From Amia ocellicauda (Eukaryota > Chordata > Actinopteri > Amiiformes > Amiidae): 64,000 bases of DNA. A program made the translations under genes and the position numbers. The stretch spans positions 4,254,501 to 4,318,500 of the forward strand of contig NC_089855.1 in NCBI RefSeq assembly GCF_036373705.1, in the 5' to 3' direction. Below the pieces are notes generated by a model. The model was not told where the DNA came from and made no database searches. It saw nothing but the letters and a program-made list of their open reading frames with translations. Every line of letters starts with the position of its first letter. The first letter of the stretch is position 1. Shown here piece after piece: positions 1 to 12,850 of the stretch.

Positions 1-179
1 GTGAACATGCTACAGTATGCTGTAAGTGTGTAAGATAAGAGGCCTGTGACTTATGCTCAGTATGCGTAATTGTTTAACCGTGAAACTTTTGTTCCAAGAT
101 ATTATGGCATATCTTATGGGATCCGTGTGTGCTGGCTGTAACTACAGCACACTACAATGAAGTAAAAGTGATTTACAGT

Positions 180-181
<2 letters not shown>

Positions 182-243
<62 letters not shown>

Positions 244-257
244 CTTTCTCTCTCTCG
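182..257. repeat. (CT)n microsatellite
   Basis: An almost pure CT dinucleotide run of about 60 bp, followed by an imperfect CTTT-rich tail. Simple repeat with no associated gene. Confidence 0.97.
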
Positions 258-1735
258 GAGCGTCCCTAGAGTTGATCTCATTGCTGCCTGGTCAAAACAA
301 GAACCACATTAGTATTTCTGAGATGAGAAACTAAAAGGCAGTCATCCAAAACAGAGGTATTCTTTTGACCTTTACGTTAAAGGTTTAAGTGTTAGAGAAT
401 GAGTGGGTGAGAGAACTGGAGAAATAGAAAATGAAGTATACTGTTGTCTAAGTATTTTAGTTGACAGTCATGATCCACATTGCTATAGGACAATGTGTAT
501 ACTGTATCACTTGATTTATCTAAAGTTATGAATGGGAATTTTCCAGTAGCTGTTAGTTGCCTCTATTTAAATCATGTTTAGTATTATATTGGATATGCTG
601 TCTGTTATTTTGATCAGAGCATGAGTGCATTGCAGCAGCTTTGAAAGTGTTTAAATGATGTCATGACAACCCTTGATGAAAACCAACCCTGTGCCATTAC
701 CTGGACAGATCTCTGCAGAGCGATTCGCACTGCTAACCCTTCAGCTCTGTGGGAAGAGTGGAGTGTTCTTGTTCTGAATCAGGGCTCTCTTGGATGTTTC
801 ACAATTGCATTACACTCATTACAACACAGATGTAACTAATGTATTAGTGATTCCCTGCAGTCCTTGCCCTGTTCTTCAGATTCTGTGAATTGATATTAGC
901 ATAACACCCCAGTAGATATTTATTCGAATGGAATTTGAGATTGTAAAAACAAATGATGCATCAGACTATATATACAATGAAAATGGAAAGACAAATCCAT
1001 GTCAGTGCAAGTTGTGACATTCAAGAGGGTAATTTGTCTCTCCCCTCAGAGCTGTAACCTTGCATATTAAACAGGTGGTAATCCCAGGAGGGCGCCAGGA
1101 TCGGTTTGTCAAAGTGTCCCTGCTGCAGCAGCCGTCTCATCTTGGCCCACTTCTCAGTTCAGTTTTGCTGTTTAAATGTATCCAGAGTCCAGGTTGTTTA
1201 TTCCTCTTCATTCATGGTGTGATGCCCCCATCCAGTTTGACTGAAACCGAGAGCTGAGAAATACAACGGGGGGATTTTGGCCATTGAGAAACTAAATTGT
1301 TGAAGATTTTGTATAATTACCATGAGACAACACAGGTGTGGAAAAGAGAAATAGGATTACTTTCCACCCCAACTTAATGTTTTATTTATTTTATTTTGGT
1401 GTCCCCTCTGAAGTATTTGGTGATAGACAAAGTGGAGCGATCTTGGCTCTGGATTAAATCCAGTAAAACCTGTTCTGTGCTGAGAAGTGCTGTGTTGGGA
1501 CTGTGACAGCTTTGCTGTGTAGTTTAGATCAGTTATGTCAAAGATTGTATTGTGCAGTGCTGAGCATGGCTGCACTGTGGGAGATGGCACAGCGATACTC
1601 TCCCAGAGACGAAGCAGTGAGTTCACACAAGGACGCCCGCACCTCTCGGGCAGAGGAGCCAGTCACTTCTCGTCTTTCTAAATTTAACTTTCAGAGAAAG
1701 AAAGCGCAGGTGGGCTGCAGCCACCAGGAAACAGT

Positions 1736-1763
1736 AAGAGAGAGAGAGAGAGAGAGAGAGAGA
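1736..1763. repeat. (GA)n microsatellite
   Basis: A short, near-perfect GA run. No gene is associated with it. Confidence 0.9.
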
Positions 1764-2726
1764 TGAAGAGAGAGCAAGAGTGAGTGTGCCATTTCCTGAA
1801 GACTGGGCGGTACTACTCAGAATCTAATGCTGAGGATGGGAAGTAACGTGGCACACTTTTCCACACTTGTGGGGGTGAGGAGGGGAAAGCATGCACGTGT
1901 TCCTTTCACCTCTCTGCCCCGTTACAGCTCATTCTAATAAAAGCAGGCTGTGGAAATTTCATTCATTTCTTGAAACAGAAAATACAAAAAGCAGCCTACT
2001 AATGGGGACAGGTTTGTTTGTTTTAATTTCTAGTGTGTGCGACCAAACTTCGCTGTCCCCATTGTCCCAGTATATGATGTTTCCACAGCCGTTGGGATCT
2101 GAGGGCTGTCTGAGGTTGTGGTTGAGTCTGGTTTCAGGCCTGCATCCCTACTCTGCCTTCGCTTAACAAACAGCGAGTTCCGTTGTACTCTGCGGGTGTG
2201 AGACAGGAGACAGTTTGCCATTGTGATTGTGGAGGAGAAAGTAGGCTACAAGAAACAGTTTGTAAAAAGTTCCCCTCCCCGCCCTGCCTTCATGTCCTAA
2301 TGTGTCAGGGCTCATGGTGTGTGAGATCATTATAGTGATGTCATCCCTCTTTGAGCTTGATGGAGTTCTCAGAGGCCTAGCAAATTGCAGGTTTGGGCTT
2401 CTGCTGGTGGAGCAGATCTGGTGCTCTGAGGTGTGCCTGAGACAATGGTTCAATCCAGGCCTGGGTATGACCACACACACTACACTACCAACACACAGCA
2501 TGTTTCCTGCAGACATTCTAATAGGAAACACGTGCTTTGCTTAATCTATGCAATCTAATCCACCGCCTCAGTTTTTACAAGACTCAGTAAACAGCACTGG
2601 ATATGTGTCTTGCTCACAGCTGATGATCTGTACAGGACACATTCACTGCCCGGGGATTGATCGACTGATTGATGTGAAGCAGTAGAGCAGAAGCACAAGA
2701 CCAGTGGGAGAGGCAGTGGGTGGAGG

Positions 2727-2727
<1 letters not shown>

Positions 2728-2762
<35 letters not shown>

Positions 2763-2763
2763 C
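2728..2763. repeat. (GACA)n microsatellite
   Basis: About eight to nine tandem copies of the GACA tetranucleotide. The same motif recurs as short arrays near 44500 and 63660. Confidence 0.95.
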
Positions 2764-4838
2764 GACAGACATGAGATTGTAAATATGTATTTTCAGATCA
2801 GGAACCAGAGCCACATACCTCAGGGCTGACATCACTTCCTGTGAAGAGAAATTGAGACAGCTGTGTGCTCTGTAACTGTGACTTAAACAACCTGGTGTGT
2901 GTGTGTGCTGCATGCGTGTATGCAGGCTGGTGTCTGCATGTGGGTGGTTTCATGTGTAGGTGGGTGTGTGGGTGTAAGAGACACATCCACATGTCAAGAT
3001 GTGCCAGGGTGCATGTGTGTGCTTGTTTGTGTGTGATTCTATCAGCTCTACATTATGCAAATTTGAGGGATTTTTTTTCAGCCCCTTGTTTTTCATAATT
3101 AGCAATGATAAAATTCCATTGATAAAAATAAGTCATACACTCCTCTCTGTCTCACACACACACATATTGCCGAAAAACAAAAGCAGTAATGAAATCTGTG
3201 CATCTCTGCAGTAAATTCCAGTCAATGTTCCAGGAAAACATCTTTCTATTCGTCTGATATGTTTGTGAGGGCTGCCAGCTGGCTGAAACTCCAAGCCCCG
3301 CCACTGCTGATGGAAACTCCATAACCAGGTTACACGGACATCTTGAAACACAACTGCTTCAGCAGAATGATATCACAGTCACCTGGGTTTCTTCAGAATC
3401 CAAGCAAACTATCATCTGAGCTAAGCTGTATTCATTGAGAAGGGAGGCAGCTGTCTTCATTTTCTTACTCCTCCTCTTCTTCTAATACATTTATATTTAT
3501 TGCTTAGCTTCAATTATTTACAGCTTACAGTGTGTGTAGAGTGTCCTTACTCTCTGTTGGCCTTGGTGCAGTGTAGTGGGTTTGTTGCCCTGCTGGTGAG
3601 GCAGTGTGGACAGGATGACCAGAGATCTGCCTGAGACGATGGTTCGAAACACACACACTACATTAGCAACACTGTCTGTTACATACTGTGTCGCCCTGCT
3701 GTATCAGACCATGCCTGGGCTGTTTCATTGCTGTGGTCTGAGGTTGGGGCACAAGCAGCTCTTTAGCTCTTGGGCAGGTGAACAATTTAAGGAGTGCAGG
3801 CCTCTGATTGTCCCCTGCCTTCTGCTGGGGGTCCTGCCGTGCTGCACTTGGGGAGGGGGGGAGTGGGAATTGTGCTGCTACTGCACAGCCACTATAATAA
3901 CGAGGCACACATGACTGTAGAGCTGGAATTCGCCCTGAAGCAACCAGCTCCGCAAGTCCAGGGCCCGGGTAACACTGCACAGGGAACTGCAGCCAGCAAT
4001 CATTGTTTCATTTTTAGTCAAGCACCAAGGAACACACGCACATTTTCAACATTTCGGATTACACTTATACCCACGGTTTCAGTTTGATCAGGACACAGTT
4101 TGCGAGAGAAAACAGTCAGTAGGGGACTTTGCTTGAACTACGGCAGAACAGTAATATAGAAAGCACCTCCAAACCAACTTCAGAGATGACTTACTTGAAA
4201 CAGACAAACTGCCGCCTCGATATAAAAGATCAGTTACAGTACCTGTATAGGAGGTGTATGTCAGCTGTGGAAGACCCTAAAAAAATTGTCAGAAGCCTCA
4301 CAGAAAACCACAGGGTGGCTGACGAGAGTAGAGAGATGAGCAGAGGGTGCTACACAAAGTGCTACACAAATGCCCCACTGCCAGCTCATTGGGAAATCAT
4401 AAACGGCTTGTGTGAGACCCTAAAAACACTCACGGTGGTTTTTTCGACCTCTCAATTCTGTTGTTTCCCAGATCTTTCCCCCACTGTGGCTGAAAAGTCA
4501 AGAGTAGCCGGGGGTGGGGGGGTGAACACACAACAGGAAGGAAGTGGAGGGCTGAATAAATTACATTTATTTGCAGCTGCAGCCTTCCGCATGGCTCTAA
4601 ACACTGCTACTTGAAACTTGCATTACCACACGAAGCCAGCATCGAGTGAGAGGCCTGGCAGAGGCTCGGTCTGCGTCTCAGGTCCTGTTGTCTACAGCAA
4701 AATTATTGCAACTAGGCTTTCTTTTCTGGAAATACACAACACAACATCAACATGACATATTGCTCAATGGTGGCAAATATAATATGTTCATTGTAAAAAA
4801 AATGTAATTAGTAATAATAATTCTTCCATGTCTCCTTA

Positions 4839-4852
4839 TTTATTATTTTATT
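4839..4852 (-). terminator. Polyadenylation signals of lectin A
   Basis: Two AATAAA hexamers read on the minus strand (4847-4852 and 4839-4844), about 365 bp past the lectin A stop codon. They are the first good poly(A) signals downstream of that gene, so they probably set its 3' end near 4820. Confidence 0.6.
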
Positions 4853-5212
4853 AATCACGGCATTAAACATTTACAAAACAGGAATGCACACAAGAAAAAC
4901 CACAGACAGTGGAAAAAGTCACGGACAGAACTCTGGTCCTCTGCTCAGCTGGCTCTTTACTAACACAACTTAAAATGAGTTTTTACTGTATAAGCATTTT
5001 CATTAACATAGTACATCGCAGAGAGTATGCAGCAATACATATATATAAAAAACACAGACTGACAGAGTGTTTAATCTCTAATCCAGACAGTGGAGAGAAG
5101 CTGTCTGACTTCTTTCACCTTCTTCCACGGCCCACAGGACTGAGAGACTAGGCAGGGGTGTTTGGGGGGTCCACGTGAAAGTAGGGGTCCCAAGGTCAGA
5201 GGTCAGGGGGCA

Positions 5213-7720
5213 TTAGTACATGGGGTAGGAGCAGATGAAGGGTCTTTGAAAGGAACAGGGGGATGTGTTCCACAGGTTTCCTGCAGGGAGAGAGAAAGGG
5301 ATCAACCACACAAAACCTCTCTAACTTTGTGCTTCATTTTGTATTGGGCTCTCTGGAGGGGGGCGGTTCCTCAAAGCAGCCACATCCCGACGGTGTGTTG
5401 GGGTTGGGGCTCTGATTCCATTTTCCGGCCTTTGCCATTAGAACACAGAGGCCAACAACAGCTGGTTAAAACTGAAGGGCAGGCAGCGATAAGGGAGGTG
5501 CACTGAAAAGGTTAGGCCTCAACTGTAAGGTGCTGTTTGCAGGATCTGTTTGCTGCTGTGAGCCAGCAGGTTGACGGGGACAGAGGGTTCTGGTGTAGGT
5601 AAAAATGGCAGTACCAGTACTCCCTTACCAGTGCGGAAGATCTCCAGGCAGCGGTCCTGTCCAGGGTATTGAGGCTCACTGCTTGCCCAGTTGGTGTATC
5701 TCCATGTGGTGCCATCTGTCCAGACATACTTCCCAGTCTGAGGAGGACAGGTACAAAGACAAGCTGTGGGACGGGGTGGCACTGGACAGACTCACGCACA
5801 CAGAAACAAACTCATACACAGGCAAACAGTTTGACAGAAATACTTGCACACAGATGGTGAAAACAGTTGGTACACAGAAAGAGGGACACACTGACACTCA
5901 GAGGCATGCCAAAGTCCCGGGCAGAAAGAGACAGCAGGCCCAGGCATTCTCACCTCCATGTAGTCAAAGCCACCGACCCAGGTGGGCTCCAGCATGCCGT
6001 GGGTACTGATGACCAGAGACACCAGCTTACTCTGCAACGCGTTGTCTTTCACAGAGGCCAGGTGACCCTGATGGAACTGGTTCTGACAGAACAGCTGGGA
6101 AGGGAAAGCGAGAGACGACGGTGGTGGAGGGAGAGGGAGAGAGAAGGGGAATGGATGTTAGCAGGTGGAGAGAGAGTGAACAGAGAGAGAGAGAGTTTGT
6201 GTGATTTTGGAAATAGCAGCCTGGAAGGTGCCTACAGTGGTTGTGTCAAAGTCAGATCCTCTTATTGTTGCCAGCCATGTCCCCTGGAAGACAGCGGTGT
6301 TGGGATCCAGCCCAAGTCCCCAGCACTGGTAGCAAGCAGCCAATTGCTATCATGATAGTCTGAACCAGCCCTGCTACTGTTGCTTTTGGGCTTCCTTAGA
6401 TACAATCTCTCTATTTCCCAGCAGAGGGAGCACTAAGCTCACTCTCCTGCCTGCCACACTGTTCACCAATAGGGAACCATGCAGTTCACTGAATCTGAAG
6501 CCATCCTATCCAGCGCTGCACTCAGAATGACAGCTAGCAATACAGGAGGTGCATGTCTGTGGCTCAGCATGGCTCTCTGTTTCTCAGATCATTTGAAAGC
6601 CTTACTCTCCACTGCACGTATGAACCATACAAACACTGTGCTGTGCTGTAATGTGCTGGACTGTGCTGTGCTGGGCTGGGCTGGGCTGGGCTGTACTGTA
6701 CTGTGCTGGGCTGGGCTGGGCTGTGTTGTGCTTACCTCAGCTTGGATATATGACCTAGGTGCAGAATAGAACCTGTAGCATCTTCCATTGATCTCATACC
6801 CCCAGCATTGACCTGTAACACACACACACACACATTAGTAGAGGGCTACACCATTCTATCACATGAACCGCAATCCCACAAACTGTTCCACTGTGTATAA
6901 ATTATCATTATTAGTGCTCTGCCCCTCCCTTGCCCCCCATAGGCAACTGGAGAGTGGCATGTGTCTCAATGGATAAAGATGCTGTCCACCAACCCACTCA
7001 TGGAAATAGCCACTGGATGTGCAGTATTTCTTATTGTCAGGCAAGGGGGGCTGTGAGATCAAATCCACAGGCTGCCAGAGTGTGGCTCATCAGATTCAAG
7101 CTTGACCCCACTTTCCTTCCTTATCTCTTTCCTTCCCCTTCTCCCCCTCTCATCAGTCTCTTCCTCTTGCCCCCTCCTCCCTCCCTCCTCCCCCCCTCCT
7201 CCCCTCTCTCAGTCCTTACTCTTGGGGCTGTTGGAGGGATCAAACTCCTGGCTGTCGGCAGCGGGGTCCAACACCAGATCAGACTCAGCAACGACCTCGG
7301 CACCAATCTGGAGGGACATGGGTTCCAGCTGCTCCTCTTGTAGGGCCTGTTGCTCAATGTCCTGTGCTGTGGACAGACCTGCAGACAGACAGAGACAAGA
7401 TGGACAGGGGCCTCCATGGACAGATAGAGGCAACAGAGTGCAAGATGCCAGGGACAGCGATAGACAGGGAATTTATATTCCAGAAACTCAGATTAATAAA
7501 TGTCCCTCTCTAGACTCTGGACACTAATGGTACCCTCTAAACATGATCCACCTCATTATCAGATAATACAATACAGTGCAGTGCAATGCAATGCCACACT
7601 AGCTGTGCAAGAATATATCAGTACAACTGAGAACCAGGTACAATGCAGGGTAATGCTTATAAAATAGAACAGTACAGTACCTGTCACACTTAACAACAGC
7701 AGTACAATTATCTTCATCAT
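5213..7720 (-). CDS. Secreted C-type lectin, PRG2/major basic protein-like (lectin A)
   Basis: Predicted secreted granule-type lectin of about 205 residues. Coding exons on minus: 7681-7720 (signal peptide beginning MMKIIVLLLL), 7220-7378 (acidic propeptide rich in Glu, Asp and Gln), 6736-6812, 5954-6094, 5629-5737 and 5213-5280. A non-coding first exon lies near 7859-7930. All junctions are GT-AG and the phases agree. The last four exons form a C-type lectin domain with the expected cysteines: CWGY, FCQNQ, RCLEI, then SPC and FIC in the final exon ending SYPMY. The acidic propeptide before a lectin domain is the layout of vertebrate PRG2/PRG3, whose mature proteins are eosinophil granule toxins or heparin binders. 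The Ca2+ site 2 motifs are EPQ and WNT instead of EPN and WND, so calcium-dependent sugar binding is doubtful. It lies head-to-head with lectin B and has the same exon plan. The family call is firm; orthology to PRG2 is inferred. Confidence 0.85.
6655..6732. repeat. GGGCT/GTGCT pentamer minisatellite
   Basis: Irregular tandem pentamers (GGGCT, GTGCT, GTACT) at the 3' edge of lectin A exon 6736-6812, with the array ending a few bases from the splice donor at 6735. Placement that close to a donor could affect splicing, but nothing here shows it. Confidence 0.85.
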
Positions 7721-7956
7721 CCTGAAAGAGAAGAATAGTTTCGTATCATCAGGCTTAAGAAAGCTGCCAGTAACACTGTGTGGAAATTGAGTGACACGAT
7801 TCAACAGAGGAATTTAGACAAAGTATCAGGAGGAAGGACCTGAGGCTGGCAGACTCACCTGAGAGAACGCTATCAGTAGGATACAGTGGGTGCTGTGGAG
7901 TCTCTGTGTCTCGCTGTCCTCTGTGCGTTGTGCTGGAGCATTGCTGCTCACTGAGG

Positions 7957-7963
7957 TTTTATA
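7957..7963 (-). promoter_or_regulatory. TATA box of lectin A
   Basis: The minus strand reads CTATAAAACC about 25-30 bp before the presumed start of the non-coding first exon (near 7930), which ends at a clear GT donor at 7858. The distance and match to the TATA consensus are good. Lectin B has a TATA box in the equivalent place. Confidence 0.65.
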
Positions 7964-8350
7964 GCGCCTTGTTTCCACCCTCCACCAATGAGGGCTGGAC
8001 TTGGACCAGAGCCACTGTGGAGGACTGTGACGTGCATGATGGGACATAAAGGTGTATAAAAGTTTATGATCATTTTCATTGTGTTTACTGCAGTGTTTTC
8101 TGGAACTACAGTAGCACAAGGACCGTGCACACGGGGGGGCATTGTTTTCACATTAATTATAAACCTAAAATGAATTATGCTGACTATAACAGTAATCCGT
8201 ACTTCATAAACACTCCTTTATTAATGTTGCCCGTAATCACTTGGCTGCCCATTTGAGTTTCCCATAGTCTCACCGTGCATCCGACTCCCTTTGCCATGTC
8301 TTTCCAAGCTTGGTGTCCTGGTTTATGAAACCAGTTCACACAGATTTATG

Positions 8351-9093
8351 CAGAGGTAGCCGTAAGTCACACATATGCAAGTCACAAGTAAGTCTCAAGT
8401 TTCACGTCTAAGTCTCAAGTCAAGTCTCAAGTAACAGTGTACAGAATCACAGCAAGTCAAGTCAAATCTCTGAAAAGATTCAAGCAACTTAAGAATTAAC
8501 TAGGCATATCTAATGAATGTTTTTCTTTTAACTTAATCAGAAGAACATACTTCCTAAACTAATTCCCAAAAACTGAGGAGAGGCCTATTACTATAGCTAG
8601 CTTTATGTGGGTAGTTGGATAATTACCCAGTATTAACTATATAGGTATAATGTGTTAGCTGAACTTAACTGATTCATGTATTTTAAATGTTTAGCTTAGC
8701 ATTGAGTGTAATTTCTGCACAGTACGCAACATTTTCCTCTTGTGATCAGTGCATATACTTTAATAAACTTGGGATTCACTTCTGTGCTCAACACCAACAT
8801 TAAAAACTAAGTTTTAGTTAAATATCAAATCTTATTCATGTATTTATTTAGTGTTCATTTTGGCCATTTATGTCAGTAAAATATATATTTTGGCAAAAAA
8901 CATTTATACAATAAAAAACAATAGAAGGTTGAGTCTCTGCAAAGTCAATCATCCCAAGTCCAAGTCGAGTCCCAAGTCATGATTCATCAAGTCAAAGTCA
9001 AGTCGAGTCTTTTTTAAGTCAGCTAAGCAAGTCTCAAGTCAACAAATGTGTGACGTTAGTCTGACTCGAGTCAAGTCATGAGAGTCATCTCTG
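8351..9093. mobile_element. Non-autonomous hAT-type transposon with AAGTC subterminal repeats
   Basis: A 743-bp element with ends CAGAGGTAGC and the inverse of CAGAGATGAC, flanked on both sides by the exact 8-bp direct repeat GATTTATG (8343-8350 and 9094-9101). CAGAG-type termini with 8-bp target duplications are characteristic of hAT elements. Many copies of AAGTC/CAAGTC/GAGTC crowd both ends, as expected for subterminal transposase binding sites. The centre is AT-rich and shows no coding sequence, so it is non-autonomous. Confidence 0.85.
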
Positions 9094-10770
9094 GATTTAT
9101 GGCACAAGATCGACACCTTCCCGCAAGTATACCTAATTGACCAAAGGACTTTTGCACGGTTCTACTTTGCTTTTACTGTAGTATTGCAGTGGTGGTCTGT
9201 ACTACACTGTGCCATGAGTACCATGTACTGTACCATGGTGCACTACAGTCTACGTGTCATAGAAACATTTATTATGGTATATCAGAGTATAAGTGTCCAC
9301 TGTATTGAAGCGCAATGAAGAAATGTTTTCCCGATAGGAAACTATTGCAACACTATGGTAAAACCACAGTAAAGCCAAGCAACAAGGCCCTTTTCCTCTG
9401 TAAACTTTTAATAAAGCCTGCAACGTCTCTAGCATTTAACATTAACAGTTGGGTGAAGAAAAACTTTATTCATCCAAGACCCAGAATAATCACTCAGTTT
9501 GTCTTTGACCGTCTTGATTCAATGGCAGTTCGAGAGCTCTGAAAAAGATCTGTTGTTCTGTTTTACAGCTTAAACTTCCTATCTATAATCTATAATGCGG
9601 TGGTGCACCTGGGCTCCTGATGGTCTGTATTACCCTGATGACAGTGGCTTGGGGGCACTGGGCTTGGGTTGGGGGAAGGTATTTGCCTTTGCACACACCC
9701 CCCGCCAAACAAATTATTACAACTGTCACATGCCACTTCAATAAGGAAACAAATGTGGAAATTTATTGATTGATAAGAAGACCTTGAGCAACTGAAATTA
9801 GGTATTACAACGATGATTATAAATAAGGAAGGATGAGATTTACTGTGAGCAGAAAAGCTGTCAAACACATGACATGTGACACATCTAGCAGACAAGATTA
9901 CTGGAATTACTGGAATTAAACGATAACATGCCATAATGAGTGGGTGTTCACTATCAATTGTGAATAAAGGATGTAATGTGAAAAATATATATTTATGCCC
10001 CCATTGCCCTTATGAAAGTTTGACACAATATGTTTGTACTGTAGGGAAACATATTTAGCATGTTCACATCTCATAATGTATTTCAGAAAAATGTTGGGGC
10101 CATTTAATTGTTTTTGTCTTGGGATATGAGTCCTGAACCCTTTTTATTTTGTAGGGGTGAGGGGGTATCTGTGGAAGATACCCACAGATCATGGTGCTAC
10201 ATGATCTCTGCAGTGATGTAATCCCTCTGAATTCAGTAGTGTATAAATGGCCCATGGCGGGAGACCAGTGTGTTGGCATAGTGGTTTTGTCTCTGCTGTG
10301 TGGAAGATGTGTGGTGCCCTGCGCTGAGAGGTGCACCTGTGAGTGACGGTGCAGGTCATATCCAAACAGGCGCTTGCAAACTCCGCACAGGCTACACAGG
10401 CCAAGTGACTTCATCGCCCTGACTTGTGCAGAAGGGTCACTCTGTATGTGAATAGCTGCTCTCACCATGCTGCAACATGAATGGCACAGTTCTAGGCTAG
10501 GGCAGTTTTGGGGATGTGGCCAAAACATTGAGTGTGTTGAACTGGGGAGACAGAGTAGGTGTGAGGGAGAGTTGCCTGCAGCTGCGCATGTGAGTGAAGA
10601 CTCGCAGCAGCCCAACTTGTCCCCTTCAGATTTCGAGATGCAAGGCTGTAGTAAACAAGTTAAAAGTTTCGTCACAATGCTGGACGCTGTGGCAACAACA
10701 TCAATGCCCTAGGAGAACAGTTTCTTTGCACACCCACCAACTGATGACCTGCTTCTGGCTCTTGGACCCC

Positions 10771-11886
10771 GTTCACACTTATTAGGCCGGCCCTGGGCCG
10801 CCTCAAATTTAGTCCGGCTTTTTTTAGAGACCCTGTTCGCATTTGCGGTTTTAGGAGGCCTAAGTGCGTTCACATATGCGGGCGAAAAGGAGGCCTAAAC
10901 GAAATGCATGCCGGGAATTAACAATTCTGCTCAAACAAACCAGTGACGCATGACATTAGATCTGCTTATAGGTGTATGCGATGTATTTATAATCACAACT
11001 TATTAATATTGATGTATATAAGCTATTGATCGATTCAATATTTCCTTTAAAAGTAATCTTAACCCTTTTGCAGCCATAGCTTTCTAATTTAAAATGTGCT
11101 GGTTCAATGGGGAATCTAATTCACATATTTCCCTTTTCAAATGTCTATCTGTGGTTCTGCAAGTCTAAAAGTGCTGTTATACAATTAATCCGAAAGCGAA
11201 GCACCTTTATTAGGACATCTGCATTAAATCACAAGAAATCGTATGCATCGAAAGAAGGCTTTTGTGATCGCTCTATAGTTATATCCTCAGACAGCAGTGC
11301 TCGTACACTTGCTTTGGTTTCTGTTTTAACTTTATCTTCCATCTACATTGTAAACAGCGCTTTATTTTCTGCATCATCCCAGTTGTTACCTCCAACCACA
11401 GCTTTTGTGATTGTACTGCTCAGCTCAATATAATCGCATTTCGGATTGGATAGTAAACAGCTGGTGTCATTTTAAAATGCACTGATTTGAATGGAAACCT
11501 GCTTTGGTTAAGTTTATATCGTTTTAATGCAAAATGCGGATAATTAATAAAGTTACCTGGTCCCGTTCACAATTTCACAATGCAATTTTCACATGTAAAA
11601 TGCATACTGTTAAATTCCAGACTTCAATCATACTTAGAAGAAGAAAAAACAATAGCAAGTTTACCAACACTTTTAATTGACTGAATAGTTTGAACTGTTT
11701 ACATCATTATAACTCATTAGCCTATACTTTTTTTAATATATATAAAGATGTGAGCTAGCGAAATGTATCAGTACATTTAGGCTATAGATCGATATGACAT
11801 TCAAAAAATATAGAGACAACACTGTTGTCGGGACTAGAGCGGGACTAGATCTGACCCGGCCCAGGGCCGCCTTAATCCCTTTGGAT
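10771..11886. mobile_element. DNA-transposon-like element with imperfect terminal inverted repeats
   Basis: Left end (about 10775-10822) and right end (about 11836-11880) are imperfect inverted repeats of about 40 bp. Both share GGCCCTGGGCC flanked by ATTA-type and TAGTCC-type sequence in opposite orientation. The interior is AT-rich, with short open frames but no transposase I recognise. A GTTCACA motif recurs near both ends and internally. I could not settle a target-site duplication, so the superfamily is left open. Confidence 0.55.
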
Positions 11887-12364
11887 CCCTTTACACACCC
11901 CCACCATCGTCTTCAACCTCGTAAGTTTTGGGGGGATTTTAAATCTTACCACAAGAAGCAGGGGTGGGGCAACAATGTAAGCACTGGCCGCAGGGGCCCC
12001 ATGGTCTGACCCTTCCTGTGAACTCACTTGTTTTCACATGTTTCACATTTGTTGTGGCAGAAAGGGGGCAGTTATTATTCTCTGTCCCCACCATTCCCCT
12101 ACCTTCCTTGGGTAACAATCTCTGCTGTGATCTTGACTTTTCTCAGCTTTGCCAAGACTTTTCCTTACCAGAACATGAATTAATCATTGCCTCTCACGTT
12201 CGGACTTTGGATCCAGTTCATGACCAGCAATAAGAATAACAATAATAAAAATAATGATTATAACAATCATTTCCGAGAAGTGATTGTGAAAAAATGGCCG
12301 TGCTGCTTTACGAATGACCTTGACTCCCATGCCTGCCCTGGGGCGAGGTCTAGGGCCCGGCCTG

Positions 12365-12370
12365 TATAAG
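12365..12370 (+). promoter_or_regulatory. TATA box of lectin B
   Basis: TATAAG lies in GC-rich sequence about 30 bp before the presumed transcription start (near 12395). The following non-coding exon ends at 12471 with a CAG/GTGACG donor. The arrangement mirrors that of lectin A. Confidence 0.6.
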
Positions 12371-12850
12371 AGGTGGTGAGAAACAGTGCAGAGACAGAGA
12401 CAGAGCTGCACTGAGCACCAGCACCGTACACACACACTGCCGAAACACCGAGCCTCACAGACTCACTCCAGGTGACGTATCATTGCTGGCTATAGGATGC
12501 ATGTTTCATTGTGTCATGAATTGTAATTAATTAATAAGAATGTATTGCCATGAATGTCTATTTTAGCCTATATGACACATTAAATAGCAGAGCAGCGTTT
12601 CAATAGAAAGATGAGGTATCGAACCGATCCCCCTCTAATCCTCTTGCTTTCAGGAAAAGTAAACTGATCCTTTACTAATATTTAAAACATAAAAATGCTT
12701 TCCTTTAGCATTTACTTTTGACAATGTAGACATCTGTGTTTTCAGAGCGACCCAGAGAGACCCTTGCTGTCTCTGTGGGAGTGTGTTCACTCTGTCGGAT
12801 GCTCTTACTGTTCTTACTATTCACTCCTCCTCCTCTTCACCTACAGGAAG

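Larger units (their letters stand above)
1..4800. other. Region without a recognised gene
   Basis: I read both strands and found no exon that I can tie to a family. Open frames here are short and low in complexity, and none has a convincing chain of splice sites. The longest, on plus at 4129-4614, has no domain I recognise. The stretch holds microsatellites (listed separately) and otherwise AT-moderate single-copy-looking DNA. Its last part lies just beyond the 3' end of lectin A. Confidence 0.6.

Noticed and set aside
4129-4614. 161-codon plus-strand frame
   Set aside because: No recognisable domain, no splice context and mixed composition; probably chance.
5512-5600. Candidate final exon of lectin A ending in APYS
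   Set aside because: It would lack both conserved lectin cysteines. The exon at 5213-5280 has the correct phase, a good acceptor and the FICSY motif, so 5512-5600 is intron.
6950-7080. Possible tRNA-derived SINE in a lectin A intron
   Set aside because: Faint A-box-like and B-box-like stretches, but the tail and target duplication are not visible.
10064-10675. 203-codon minus-strand frame with a CGVCKRLF...HRHSQVH zinc-finger-like stretch
   Set aside because: One imperfect C2H2-like motif with wrong internal spacing, no tandem fingers and no supporting exon structure. At best a worn zinc-finger relic.
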